Shown here piece by piece: positions 54,300 through 62,884 of a DNA stretch of 64,000 nucleotides. The notes below the pieces were generated by a model. It saw only the letters and a list, made by a program, of their open reading frames with translations. It was not told where the DNA came from and did not search any database. This DNA is from Rhodocyclales bacterium (GTDB lineage Bacteria > Pseudomonadota > Gammaproteobacteria > Burkholderiales > Rhodocyclaceae): assembly GCA_016235165.1 (NCBI GenBank), contig JACRLX010000037.1, positions 62,001-126,000 on the forward strand, read 5' to 3'. The position numbers were made by a program, and so were the translations under genes. Every line of letters begins with the position of its first letter. Position 1 is the stretch's first letter.

Positions 54300-55004
54300 T
54301 CAGTGATGGCTGCCAAAGTAGGCGTCGGAGATCTGCTCGCGCGTCAACCCGGACGACGCACCCGTGAGCGAGACGCGCCCTTCCTGGAAGCAGTACACGC
54401 GGTCGGCGATGCGGGTGGCTTGCCCGATGTCCTGTTCGACCACGACGACCGCCGCGCCGCTCTCCAGTATCCTCGGCATGCTGCCGTAGATGTCGCGGAT
54501 CACCAGCGGCGCAAGCCCCAGGGACAGTTCGTCGCAGAGCAAAAGGCGCGGGTTGGACATCAGGGCGCGACCGATGGCAACCATCTGTTGCTGGCCGCCG
54601 GACAGCGCCGTCCCCGGGCTTTTGCGGCGCTCGGCAAGGATCGGGAACATGTCGTAGATACGTTCCAGGGTCCAGGCGCCGCTTCGTCCGGGATTGCCGC
54701 CGAGGCGCAGGTTTTCCTCGACGGTCAGGCTCGGGAAGAGCCGTCGCCCTTCCGGTACCAGCGCAATCCCCAGCTTGACGATGTCGTAGGGGGCCATGCC
54801 GCCAACGCACTTGCCGTCAAACTCGACCATCGCCTCCGAGACTTTGTTCAGGCCCACCAGACTGCGCAGGAAGGTCGACTTTCCGGCGCCGTTGGAGCCG
54901 ATGATGGAAACCACCTCGCCAGCCGATATCTCGAAGTCGATCCCGAACAGCGCCTGAAAGTCGCCATAGAAACCGGTCAGTTCCCGGGTGCGGAGCAAGC
55001 TCAT
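54300..55004 (-). CDS. livF: ABC transporter ATPase (LivF)
   Basis: A 234-aa ATPase with Walker A IIGSNGAGKST, the ABC signature LSGGQQQMVAIGRAL, and Walker B LLLCDELSLGLAP. It energises the LivHM channel. Its start overlaps the livG stop by 4 nt. Confidence 0.93.
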   Translation of the reverse strand: MSLLRTRELTGFYGDFQALFGIDFEISAGEVVSIIGSNGAGKSTFLRSLVGLNKVSEAMVEFDGKCVGGMAPYDIVKLGIALVPEGRRLFPSLTVEENLRLGGNPGRSGAWTLERIYDMFPILAERRKSPGTALSGGQQQMVAIGRALMSNPRLLLCDELSLGLAPLVIRDIYGSMPRILESGAAVVVVEQDIGQATRIADRVYCFQEGRVSLTGASSGLTREQISDAYFGSHH

Positions 55005-55726
55005 GCCTCGATCCCCATATAGACTTCGCGGACCTCGTGGCTGGCCATGACTTCGACAGGATCTCCTTCAATGAGCAAGGCGCCGAAGTTGATCACGATC
55101 AGCCGGTCGACCACCGCCAGCAGGGCCTTGACCACATGCTCGATCCAGACGATGGAGACGCCCTCCTCGCGGATGGCATCGATGGTCCCGACCAGCGCGC
55201 CTGCTTCCTGGTCGGTCAGTCCGCCGGCGATTTCGTCGAGCAGAAGCAGTTTCGGTTTGGTCGACAGCGCCCGCGCCAGTTCCAGCCGCTTGCGATCGAG
55301 CAGGGTCAGCGATCCCGCGAGCTTGTTGGCCCGGTGCGTCAGCCCGGTGCGCCTGAGCACCCCGACGCAGTGTTCGTAGGCTTCATCCTCTGCCAGCTCG
55401 GCGCCGTAGAAGGCACCCACCAGCAGATTCTCGAACACCGTCATGCCGGCCAGTGGATGCGGTACCTGGTATGACCTGCCGATTCCCCGCTTGCAGCGGT
55501 CCGAGGGCGACAATCCGGTGATGTCGGTGCCGGCATAGAAGACCTGCCCCTGATCCGGGCGGACATCGCCGGTCACCAGGTTGAACATGGTCGATTTCCC
55601 GGCACCGTTCGGCCCCAGCACGCCCAGGGCTTCTCCCTCCTTGAGCGAGAAGCTCAGGTTGTCAGTGACCCGGAGAGCGCCATAGTTCTTGCTTACGTGC
55701 TCGACACGCAACAATGGCTCGCTCAT
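55001..55726 (-). CDS. livG: ABC transporter ATPase (LivG)
   Basis: A 241-aa ATPase with Walker A VLGPNGAGKST, the family-specific RSYQVPHPLAGMTVFENLLVG region, a degenerate ABC signature (SLTLLDRKRLELARAL in place of LSGGQ), and Walker B LLLLDEIAGGLT. The signature deviation is common in LivG proteins. Confidence 0.92.
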   Translation of the reverse strand: MSEPLLRVEHVSKNYGALRVTDNLSFSLKEGEALGVLGPNGAGKSTMFNLVTGDVRPDQGQVFYAGTDITGLSPSDRCKRGIGRSYQVPHPLAGMTVFENLLVGAFYGAELAEDEAYEHCVGVLRRTGLTHRANKLAGSLTLLDRKRLELARALSTKPKLLLLDEIAGGLTDQEAGALVGTIDAIREEGVSIVWIEHVVKALLAVVDRLIVINFGALLIEGDPVEVMASHEVREVYMGIEA

Positions 55727-55763
55727 GGGCTGCTCCGGAAATTCATCGACCAGTTCCCCGGGA

Positions 55764-57068
55764 TCAACCGCCGATGGGCTTCAGCTTGTCCTGAACCGGG
55801 ATCATCTTCGCCTGAGAGTTCTCCACGATCACCAGTTCGTACTTGTGCTTTCCGCCCTTGCGCCACTGACCGCCGACCAGCGGAGTCTTGGCCACGTTCT
55901 TCACCGGGCCGCCCTGCCAACTGATCGGTCCGACGATGGTGTCGAGCCTGGTGGCGGCAATCGCGTCGCGAATGGCGGCGGGGCTGTTCAGGTCCTTGCT
56001 GCGCTTCAGCACATCGACGGCGATCTCGAACAAGGCATGGGCGAAGCCCAGCGGCTGGGTCCATTGCTTCTTGCTCGCGGCTTCGTAGGAATCGGCCAGC
56101 GCCTGCGTGGATTGCCCGGTAAGCGACGACTTGAACGGATGCTTCGGCGTCCACCACACTTCGGAGGAAAGACCGTCACCATTGGCGCCCAGGGCCTCGA
56201 CCGACGACGGGAACAGCAGGGCCTTGCCGACGGTCGCGACCTTCGGCTTGAAGCCCTTTTGCATGGCCTGGTTCCAGAAGGTGGTGAAGTCGGGAGGGAT
56301 CGGCACGCCGGTAAGGATTTCCACCTTGGCGTCCTTGTACCTGGCGATCTGCGCCGAGTAGTCCGAAGTCAGGTTCTGATAGCGGCCGGGATCGACCACG
56401 GTATAGCCGCCCTTGGTCAGCACGGGTGGGAATCCGAGCTTGGCGTCGCCCCAGGCGTTGCCGTCACCGTCGTTGGGCCACAGGGCGCCGACGACCTTGT
56501 TCGTGCCGGCGGACTCCCACATGCTCGAGAAGACGCCGATCAGGTCTTCCAGGCCCCAGAAGAAGTGATAGGTCCAGTCGAAGCCCTTTTCCGGCTTGCC
56601 GCCGCGGGTGAAGAACCAGGGCTGCCACGGGGCGACGGTGGAGATGCAGGGCTTCTTGTTCAGCTCGCATTGATCCGAAACCGGATTGGTCGTTTCCGGC
56701 GTCGAGGATACGAGCATCAGGTCGATCTTGTCCTTGACGATCAGATCGGTGGCGACGCCGGCGGCGCGATTCGGGTTCGATTGGCTGTCCTTGACGATGA
56801 TTTCCACCGGGTACCTGGCGCCGCCGATCTGCAATCCGTCGGCAAACAACTTGCGCATCTGCTCGATCACGAAGCTGTCCGCCTCGGCAAAAGGCGCCAG
56901 GGGGCCGGTCTTCGGTGTCACGAAGCCGATCTTGATCTTGCGCCCGGCCTGCGCAAACACGGCACCGGGAAGGCCCATGGACCCGGCGGCCAGCGCGGCG
57001 CCGCCAAGGATCCTGAGTGCGCGACGGCGATCGACGGCAAGTTTCGACAGTGTGGTGTATTCAGTCAT
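55764..57068 (-). CDS. ABC transporter substrate-binding protein (LivK-like)
   Basis: A 434-aa periplasmic binding protein of the type I (Leu/Ile/Val) fold. The N-terminus RRRALRILGGAALAAGSMG and then GAVFAQA looks like a twin-arginine export signal. The mature part starts KIKIGFVTPKTGPLAPFAEAD. Homologues in aromatic operons bind aromatic acids or phenolics; the ligand here is unknown. Confidence 0.9.
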   Translation of the reverse strand: MTEYTTLSKLAVDRRRALRILGGAALAAGSMGLPGAVFAQAGRKIKIGFVTPKTGPLAPFAEADSFVIEQMRKLFADGLQIGGARYPVEIIVKDSQSNPNRAAGVATDLIVKDKIDLMLVSSTPETTNPVSDQCELNKKPCISTVAPWQPWFFTRGGKPEKGFDWTYHFFWGLEDLIGVFSSMWESAGTNKVVGALWPNDGDGNAWGDAKLGFPPVLTKGGYTVVDPGRYQNLTSDYSAQIARYKDAKVEILTGVPIPPDFTTFWNQAMQKGFKPKVATVGKALLFPSSVEALGANGDGLSSEVWWTPKHPFKSSLTGQSTQALADSYEAASKKQWTQPLGFAHALFEIAVDVLKRSKDLNSPAAIRDAIAATRLDTIVGPISWQGGPVKNVAKTPLVGGQWRKGGKHKYELVIVENSQAKMIPVQDKLKPIGG

Positions 57069-57103
57069 ATTTATCTCCTGTTGTGTGTCACGTGCTGCGG
57101 TGG

Positions 57104-58174
57104 TCAGATGTCGGCAACGGTGGGACGGCGTCCCGCCTGAGCACTTCTCAAGAGTTCGAGAATCGCCTCACGCTCAATTGGTCTCGGGTTGTAGTAAGGG
57201 TTCTCGGTGGCCAATCGGGCGGCCTTCTCCAGTCCATCGTCGGGCATGCCGATTTCGGCAAGCGACATCGGCGCGCCCAGCGACTTGGCCAGATCGAAGA
57301 GACCGGTTGCCGCCTCGACGCCGCCAAGCGCCCGTCCCACGCGGGCCATGGCCTCCTGAGTGGCCCGGCGGTTGTAGGCCACCGAATGCGGCAGGACGAT
57401 GGTGTGCATTTCGGCGTGTGGCAGGTTGAAGGTCCCGCCCAGGGTGTGGCAGAGCTTGTGATGGATCGCCATGCCGACCGCGCCAAGACAGGCGCCGGCC
57501 AGCCAGGCGCCATAGAGTGCGTCGGAGCTCGCATCCGTGTCGGCCGGGTTCCTGACTACCCTGGGCAGGCTCGATGCCAATGCGCGGATGCTCTCTTCCG
57601 CCATCAGGCTGATGATCGGGTTTGCATCCTGCGCGTACAGCGCCTCGACGGCATGGGCGATGGCATTCATGCCGCTGGTTGCCGCAATCAGCGGCGGCAG
57701 GGTTGCCGTCAGGACAGGGTCGTAGATCACGGTTTTCGGCAATACCCGTGGATCGCGGCCGGTGCGCTTGAGCCCGCCTTCGGTGATGCCGTAGATCGGT
57801 GTCATTTCCGATCCGGCAAATGTCGTCGGTATCGCCAGGATCGGCAGGGAGGAGGTCATCGCGATCGCCTTCCCCAGGCCAACCGTCGAGCCGCCGCCTA
57901 TCGCGACGCAGCAGTCCGCGCCGACTTGCCTTGCGACTTGACGCGCGTCCTCCGCAGTCTCGATCGGAACATGCATTGCCGCCTTGTCATAGATTGCCGC
58001 CGCCCGACTGCCCAGCAGCCTGGCCACGTACTCGGCGCTGTCGCGCTGCTGCGGCGTACAGAGAACCAGCGCGGAACTGGCTCCGAGCCGTTCGATCTCG
58101 GCATTCAGGCTGGCGAGGGCGCCGTTGCCGAAGACCACCCGCGTCGGCAGATTCTGGTAGCTGAACGCCTTCAT
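57104..58174 (-). CDS. hapF: Maleylacetate reductase
   Basis: A 356-aa enzyme of the iron-alcohol-dehydrogenase fold that reduces maleylacetate to 3-oxoadipate. RVVFGNGALASLNAEIERLG, CVAIGGGSTVGLGKAIA, IPTTFAGSEMTPIYGIT and HHKLCHTLGGTFNLPHAEMH are the family's marks. Its ATG overlaps the pcaJ stop by 4 nt. Both the hydroquinone and hydroxyquinol routes meet at this step. Confidence 0.93.
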   Translation of the reverse strand: MKAFSYQNLPTRVVFGNGALASLNAEIERLGASSALVLCTPQQRDSAEYVARLLGSRAAAIYDKAAMHVPIETAEDARQVARQVGADCCVAIGGGSTVGLGKAIAMTSSLPILAIPTTFAGSEMTPIYGITEGGLKRTGRDPRVLPKTVIYDPVLTATLPPLIAATSGMNAIAHAVEALYAQDANPIISLMAEESIRALASSLPRVVRNPADTDASSDALYGAWLAGACLGAVGMAIHHKLCHTLGGTFNLPHAEMHTIVLPHSVAYNRRATQEAMARVGRALGGVEAATGLFDLAKSLGAPMSLAEIGMPDDGLEKAARLATENPYYNPRPIEREAILELLRSAQAGRRPTVADI

Positions 58175-58833
58175 GCCTGCACCCCGGTGAACTTGAGATC
58201 GACCCCGGTCATTGCCCGCAGCGTTTCGATATCCAGGCCGGGGACCATTTCGATCACGCGCGGGCCGTTCGCGTCGATGTCGATCACCGCGAGATCCGAA
58301 TAGATCCGGTCTACGCAGCTCACTCCGGTCAGCGGATAGCTGCAACGCTCGACCAGCTTGCTCTCGCCCGATTTGGTCAGCAGGTCCATCATGACGAAGA
58401 CCTGCTTGGCCCCGATGGCGAGGTCCATGGCACCGCCGACCGCGGGGATCGCATCCGCTGCGCCGGTATGCCAGTTGGCGAGGTCGCCATTCACCGCGAC
58501 CTGGAAGGCGCCGAGGACGCAGATGTCCAGGTGGCCGCCGCGCATCATGGCGAACGAGTCGCCATGATGAAAGTAGGATCCCCCGGGCAGCAGGCTTACC
58601 GGCTGCTTTCCGGCGTTGATCAGTTCGGGATCCTCCTGGCCCTTGGCAGGCGCGGGGCCCATGCCGAGAAGTCCGTTCTCGCTTTGCAGGAAGATCTCCC
58701 GGTCGGGCGGAAGGTAGTTCGCCACCTGTGTCGGCGCGCCGATGCCGAGATTCACGTAGGCGCCCTCCGGTATGTCGCGTGCCACCCGTGCGGCCAGTTG
58801 ATCGCGACTCATGCGTTGGATGTCCTGTGTCAT
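58171..58833 (-). CDS. pcaJ: 3-oxoadipate CoA-transferase subunit B
   Basis: A 220-aa class I CoA-transferase subunit with the catalytic glutamate in QSENGLLGMGP, GAYVNLGIGAPTQVANYL, and the GGAMDLAIGAKQVFVMMDL segment. With PcaI it moves CoA from succinyl-CoA to 3-oxoadipate. It begins 7 bp after pcaI. Confidence 0.92.
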   Translation of the reverse strand: MTQDIQRMSRDQLAARVARDIPEGAYVNLGIGAPTQVANYLPPDREIFLQSENGLLGMGPAPAKGQEDPELINAGKQPVSLLPGGSYFHHGDSFAMMRGGHLDICVLGAFQVAVNGDLANWHTGAADAIPAVGGAMDLAIGAKQVFVMMDLLTKSGESKLVERCSYPLTGVSCVDRIYSDLAVIDIDANGPRVIEMVPGLDIETLRAMTGVDLKFTGVQA

Positions 58834-58840
58834 GTATGCC

Positions 58841-59530
58841 TCATGCGGCCAGCGGCAAACGGTCGGCCCGCGCGACCTCGACCACGCGCTTGACGAATAT
58901 GCCGGGGGTTACGATCACTTCCGGATCGATCTGCCCGAGTGCGACGACATGATCCGCCTGGACGATGGTGGTCGCCGCCGCGCGGGCCATGATCGGGCCG
59001 AAGTTGCGCGCCGTCTTGCGGTAGGTGAGATTTCCCCAGCGATCGGCGATATGGCATTTGATCAGCGCCACGTCGGCACGGATGGGTAGCTCCAGCACAT
59101 AGTCGCGGCCCGCTATCCGGCGCGTTTCCTTGCCTTCCGCCAGCGCGGTGCCGTAGCCCGTTGGCGTGAAGATCGCTCCGAGTCCCGCGCCGGCGGCTTC
59201 GATGCGGCAGGCCAGGTTGCCCTGGGGTACGAGTTCGAGTTCGATTTTTCCGGCACGGTAGAGCGCGTCGAAGACCTGGGAGTCGGCCTGGCGCGGAAAC
59301 GAACAGATGATCTTGCGCACGCGACCCGCCTTCAGCAGCGCGGCCAGGCCCGTCTCGCCATTGCCGGCGTTGTTGTTGACCACCACCAGATCGCGAGCGC
59401 CATTCCCGATCAGGCCGTCGATCAGTTCCGAGGGCATGCCGGCGGTGCCAAAGCCGCCGATCATCACGGTAGCGCCGTCCTGGATGTCGGCGACTGCCGC
59501 GGCGACGGAATCGAACAATTTGCTGATCAT
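58841..59530 (-). CDS. pcaI: 3-oxoadipate CoA-transferase subunit A
   Basis: A 229-aa alpha subunit with GATVMIGGFGTAGMPSELID (the CoA-binding glycine loop), VVVNNNAGNGETGLAALL and GGxG-containing TPTGYGTALAEGKE. It forms the heteromer with PcaJ. It begins 7 bp after the aldehyde dehydrogenase. Confidence 0.92.
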   Translation of the reverse strand: MISKLFDSVAAAVADIQDGATVMIGGFGTAGMPSELIDGLIGNGARDLVVVNNNAGNGETGLAALLKAGRVRKIICSFPRQADSQVFDALYRAGKIELELVPQGNLACRIEAAGAGLGAIFTPTGYGTALAEGKETRRIAGRDYVLELPIRADVALIKCHIADRWGNLTYRKTARNFGPIMARAAATTIVQADHVVALGQIDPEVIVTPGIFVKRVVEVARADRLPLAA

Positions 59531-59537
59531 CGGGTCC

Positions 59538-61010
59538 TCAGCGCTTGAAGTGCGGCGGAATCACGGCATCGACATTGACCCAGACCGACTTGGCCTCGGT
59601 GTAGTCGTGCATGGCCTCGAAGCCCATTTCTCGGCCATAGCCGGACTGGCCCACGCCGCCGAACGGCGAACCGGGATTGACCCGCTTGTAGCTGTTGATC
59701 CAGACCATGCCGGCACGAATCGCAGCCGCCATCTTGTGGGCACGCGACAGGTCGCGCGTCCACAGACCGCTGCCGAGGCCGTATTCGGTGGAGTTCGCTA
59801 TCTGGAGCGCTTCGTCGTCGTTCCTGAATGTCGTCACGGTGACGAAGGGGCCGAAGACTTCCTCCTGGGAGACGCGGTCAGTCGGCTTGGCACGCACCAC
59901 CGTGGGCTCGACGTAGCAGCCGGCAGCCAGGCCCGCGTTGTTCGGCGCCTTGCCGCCCGTGAGTATGCTGCCGCCCTGGTCGCGCGCGACCCCGACGTAG
60001 GACAAGACCCGATCGCGATGCAGGGCCGACGTCAACGGGCCCATTTCCGTTTCGGGGTCAAGCGGGTCGCCCACGCGGATCGATTTTGCCAGGCCGACGA
60101 AACGATCGAGGAACTCGTCCGCCACACGCTCATGGACGACCAGGCGGGAGCCCGCGATACAGGCCTGCCCCTGGTTGTGGAAGATCGCCCAGGCCGAGCC
60201 GTTGACCGCAGCGGCGATGTCGGCATCCTCGAACACGATGTTTGCGCCCTTGCCGCCCAGCTCGAGCTGAACCCGTTTCAGGTTGCCCTTGGAGGCCTCG
60301 ACGATCCGGCGGCCTACCGCCGTCGAACCGGTGAAGGCGATCTTGCCGACGCCAGGATGCTCGGCAAGATGTTGCCCCGCCGTGGCGCCATAGCCGACGA
60401 CGATATTCACCACGCCTTCGGGAAAGCCGATTTCCGCCATCATTTCCGCTATCCGGAGCGTAGACAGCGGCGTGATTTCGGCCGGCTTCATGACTACGGT
60501 ATTGCCGGCCGCCAGGGCCGGGCCCATCTTCCAGCTGGTGAACATCAGCGGGAAGTTCCAGGGCACGATCTGGCCGACGACGCCGATCGGCATGCGCTGT
60601 ACATAATTGAGGAAGCCCGGTTCCACGGGAACGACGCTGCCCTGGAACTTGTCCGCCATGCCGCCGAAGTAGCGGTAGCAGGCGGCGGTTCGCAGGACAT
60701 CGATCTGACGTGCATCGCGAATCGGGTGGCCGGTATCCATCGCCTCCAGCCGTGCCAGATCGTCGGCTTCAGCCTCTATCCGATCGGCAAGCTTCAGCAG
60801 CAGCTTGCCGCGCTCGGCGGCGGCCATGGCGCTCCACTTCGGAAATGCACGGGCCGCCGCCTGCACCGCCAGATCGACATCGGCGGCCTTCGCTTCGGCA
60901 ACCCGGGTGATCACCGAATTGTCATGCGGATTGAGGACATCGATGCTTGCGCCGTCGCATGCATCGACGAATTTCCCGCTGATGAACAGCTTGTTTTGTA
61001 TTGGCTTCAC
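59538..61010 (-). CDS. hapE: 4-hydroxymuconic semialdehyde dehydrogenase (aldehyde dehydrogenase)
   Basis: A 490-aa NAD-dependent aldehyde dehydrogenase with a GTG start. VVGQIVPWNFPLMFTSWKMG, FTGSTAVGRRI, LELGGKGANIVFEDAD and the catalytic cysteine in NQGQACIAGSRL are present. By position between the hydroquinone dioxygenase and maleylacetate reductase genes, it should oxidise 4-hydroxymuconic semialdehyde to maleylacetate. The substrate is inferred from context. Confidence 0.85.
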   Translation of the reverse strand: MKPIQNKLFISGKFVDACDGASIDVLNPHDNSVITRVAEAKAADVDLAVQAAARAFPKWSAMAAAERGKLLLKLADRIEAEADDLARLEAMDTGHPIRDARQIDVLRTAACYRYFGGMADKFQGSVVPVEPGFLNYVQRMPIGVVGQIVPWNFPLMFTSWKMGPALAAGNTVVMKPAEITPLSTLRIAEMMAEIGFPEGVVNIVVGYGATAGQHLAEHPGVGKIAFTGSTAVGRRIVEASKGNLKRVQLELGGKGANIVFEDADIAAAVNGSAWAIFHNQGQACIAGSRLVVHERVADEFLDRFVGLAKSIRVGDPLDPETEMGPLTSALHRDRVLSYVGVARDQGGSILTGGKAPNNAGLAAGCYVEPTVVRAKPTDRVSQEEVFGPFVTVTTFRNDDEALQIANSTEYGLGSGLWTRDLSRAHKMAAAIRAGMVWINSYKRVNPGSPFGGVGQSGYGREMGFEAMHDYTEAKSVWVNVDAVIPPHFKR

Positions 61011-61059
61011 TGCGGCCTCTCTGTTTGGCGCCCTTCTTTTGGGGAAAAGGGCCCCTGCC

Positions 61060-61101
61060 GGAGCACCCGCAAGGGTGCTCCAAGGCGGGCGCGAGGCGCC
61101 C
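61060..61101. promoter_or_regulatory. Two hairpins in the hapD-hapE spacer
   Basis: GGAGCACCC-GCAA-GGGTGCTCC (61060-61081) is a perfect 9-bp stem; the loop reads GCAA on the plus strand and TTGC on the transcribed (minus) sense. GGGCGC-GAG-GCGCCC lies at 61087-61101. No T-run follows in the transcribed direction. They probably act as an mRNA processing, stabilising or partial-termination element between the dioxygenase genes and the rest of the operon. Confidence 0.6.
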
Positions 61102-61130
61102 GGGTTCCGCTGGGGAGTGCGGAGGTGGTC

Positions 61131-62120
61131 TTAGAAAGTCACGGGGTAGGGCGGAATCTCGCCCGACTCGTGCATCTTGACGATGCCCGGATTGCCGTTC
61201 TCCCAGACCAGAAGCATCGAGCGCTTCTTGGAAAATCCCTGGTGGGCGATGTCTGCCGGCATGGCGGCAACGTCACCTGCCTTCATCAGGACGCGGGCGC
61301 GCGGGCGACCCGTTTCCTTGTCGGTGATGTTCCACATGATTTCATCGGAGAACTGGAGGAACCACTCGACGCGATCGTTGCCGTGGATGATCGGCAGGAT
61401 GTACTCTTCCGTGGTCGGACAGAACAGACTGTTCTTGCATACCGAGGTGACCGAGGGATTCCAGGTCACGTCCGAGCGGGACAGGTAGGCAAACAGGTTG
61501 AAGGCGTGAAGTTCTCCCTCGAAGCCCGGCTCGGCCTTGATCACCGGTTTGTCCTGCGCCACATCGGCAAACGCACGATTGATCGCATAGCCGTTGTCGT
61601 CGCCGCGCAGGGGCGAATCGCCGTCGAGACCGGGCATGCGCCTGGTGGCGACGCGGAAGCGGTCGATGGCCTTGAGGTTGTTGCCGTGTTTTTCGCCAAA
61701 CGCGGCGTCGCCGGTTTCCAGGGGGGCGGCAAAGGGGTCGAAGCCTTCGTTGCACCAGTCGGCAAGGATTTCCTTGATCAGCTTCATGGCCCGAGGGGTG
61801 TCGAACACTTCGACATAGGACAGGCCGTTGTTGTGATAGTGCTCGTTGAGGCGGCCACCGAAGAATTCGACCTTGCCGTAGAGGTTGCGAGTGCCAAACA
61901 CATGGTCGAAGTTCACCACGCCGTAGAAGAAGCCCCAGGCCACGTCGCGCATCAGCGCGCGCAGGAAGGCGTCGGCACTCATGGTATGGGACTGGCGACG
62001 ATCCTTGACCGGCCAGGTGATGGTGACGAAGTATTCGTCACGCAGAAAGGTGAAACCGCCCAGTTCGAAGGTCTTGTAGCCGGCGACGGTTGCGGGAATC
62101 TTTTCAGCGATTGCATTCAT
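61131..62120 (-). CDS. hapD: Hydroquinone 1,2-dioxygenase large subunit
   Basis: A 329-aa subunit of the Fe(II) hydroquinone dioxygenases (HapCD/PnpCD family) that cleave hydroquinone to 4-hydroxymuconic semialdehyde. The predicted metal site is His246-x-Asn248-x3-Glu252 (IIHGNDRVEWF) with His293 (ADIAHQGFSKKRS). The 47-residue gap between the two histidines equals that of the ligands I recall for PnpD (256 and 303). It starts 49 bp after the small-subunit gene. Confidence 0.88.
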   Translation of the reverse strand: MNAIAEKIPATVAGYKTFELGGFTFLRDEYFVTITWPVKDRRQSHTMSADAFLRALMRDVAWGFFYGVVNFDHVFGTRNLYGKVEFFGGRLNEHYHNNGLSYVEVFDTPRAMKLIKEILADWCNEGFDPFAAPLETGDAAFGEKHGNNLKAIDRFRVATRRMPGLDGDSPLRGDDNGYAINRAFADVAQDKPVIKAEPGFEGELHAFNLFAYLSRSDVTWNPSVTSVCKNSLFCPTTEEYILPIIHGNDRVEWFLQFSDEIMWNITDKETGRPRARVLMKAGDVAAMPADIAHQGFSKKRSMLLVWENGNPGIVKMHESGEIPPYPVTF

Positions 62121-62169
62121 GTTCTATCTCCTCGATTGCGTGTTCAGGGTTGGGTGGCGGCGGCGTCGG

Positions 62170-62670
62170 TCAGCTGTAGCAGATCTCGCCCCATTTCTGG
62201 ACCGTCAGATCGCCGAGGATCGACTGCTGGACCATGACCGAGGTCCCGGCGCTGCTGAACCGATACGCAGCACCCTTGGGCAGCAAGGCCTGATGACCAT
62301 GCCCCAGGCGGATGGAACCCATGCGCTTGCCCTTCGGCTCGCCCTGAACGGCAACCGTACCTTCCTTGCTCGCGGGAGCAACGGCATCGGGGTTGTCGAG
62401 CTTGACGAATTCGATGTCCACCTGCCCGTCCATCACGATGCAGAACTCATCGTGAGAAGCGGCCATCCATCCCGACGTACCTTCAGCCCGAATGGCCTCG
62501 ATCACGTATTCGAGGTTCTTCGCGACGGCGACCTTTTCATAGGGCTTCGCGCCGTTTGCAACTTCGAAGACGTTCGAAAAGACGTAGTACTTCGGATTGT
62601 CATTGATGATTTCGATGTGGCCCTTGTCGAAATCCTTGAGGGAACCAAACCGGGTTACAAATTCAGTCAT
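62170..62670 (-). CDS. hapC: Hydroquinone 1,2-dioxygenase small subunit
   Basis: A 166-aa cupin-like subunit. HIEIINDNPKYYVFSNVFEVA, SHDEFCIVMDGQVDIEFVKL and the late GHGHQALLPKGAAYRF match HapC/PnpC. It forms the heterotetramer with HapD. It is the first gene of the 16-gene minus-strand array. AGGTTTTCATG-type spacing with GGAGG before the ATG is seen on the minus strand. Confidence 0.85.
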   Translation of the reverse strand: MTEFVTRFGSLKDFDKGHIEIINDNPKYYVFSNVFEVANGAKPYEKVAVAKNLEYVIEAIRAEGTSGWMAASHDEFCIVMDGQVDIEFVKLDNPDAVAPASKEGTVAVQGEPKGKRMGSIRLGHGHQALLPKGAAYRFSSAGTSVMVQQSILGDLTVQKWGEICYS

Positions 62671-62884
62671 GAAAACCTCCGCAGAAAATTTAGTTGGTCA
62701 GCCATCGGCGAGCTCTCGCTTGCCCTGCTGGTACGGCACTGTAGAGAGGCGGGACGGCAAAGAGAAGCCGTCGCCAGGCGACCGTGGTGTTCTGTTTTTT
62801 CGAACAATGCGATGTCGCGACGCAGCAATTCCGCGTCGGGCACCAGATCTCCCGGGACGCGCCGCCGTGGCCGGCGGAGATCGA
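62671..62884 (-). promoter_or_regulatory. Spacer between the LysR gene and hapC
   Basis: A 214-bp non-coding stretch that must contain the promoter of the aromatic operon unless it is read through from the LysR gene. I see no clear sigma70 box or T-N11-A palindrome that I would trust. A GTTCTGTTTTTTCG tract lies near 62790-62803. Confidence 0.4.

Noticed and set aside
59307-62237. 976-codon plus-strand frame opposite the hydroquinone genes
   Set aside because: Antisense of aldehyde dehydrogenase, hapD and part of pcaI and hapC; composition is that of a shadow frame.
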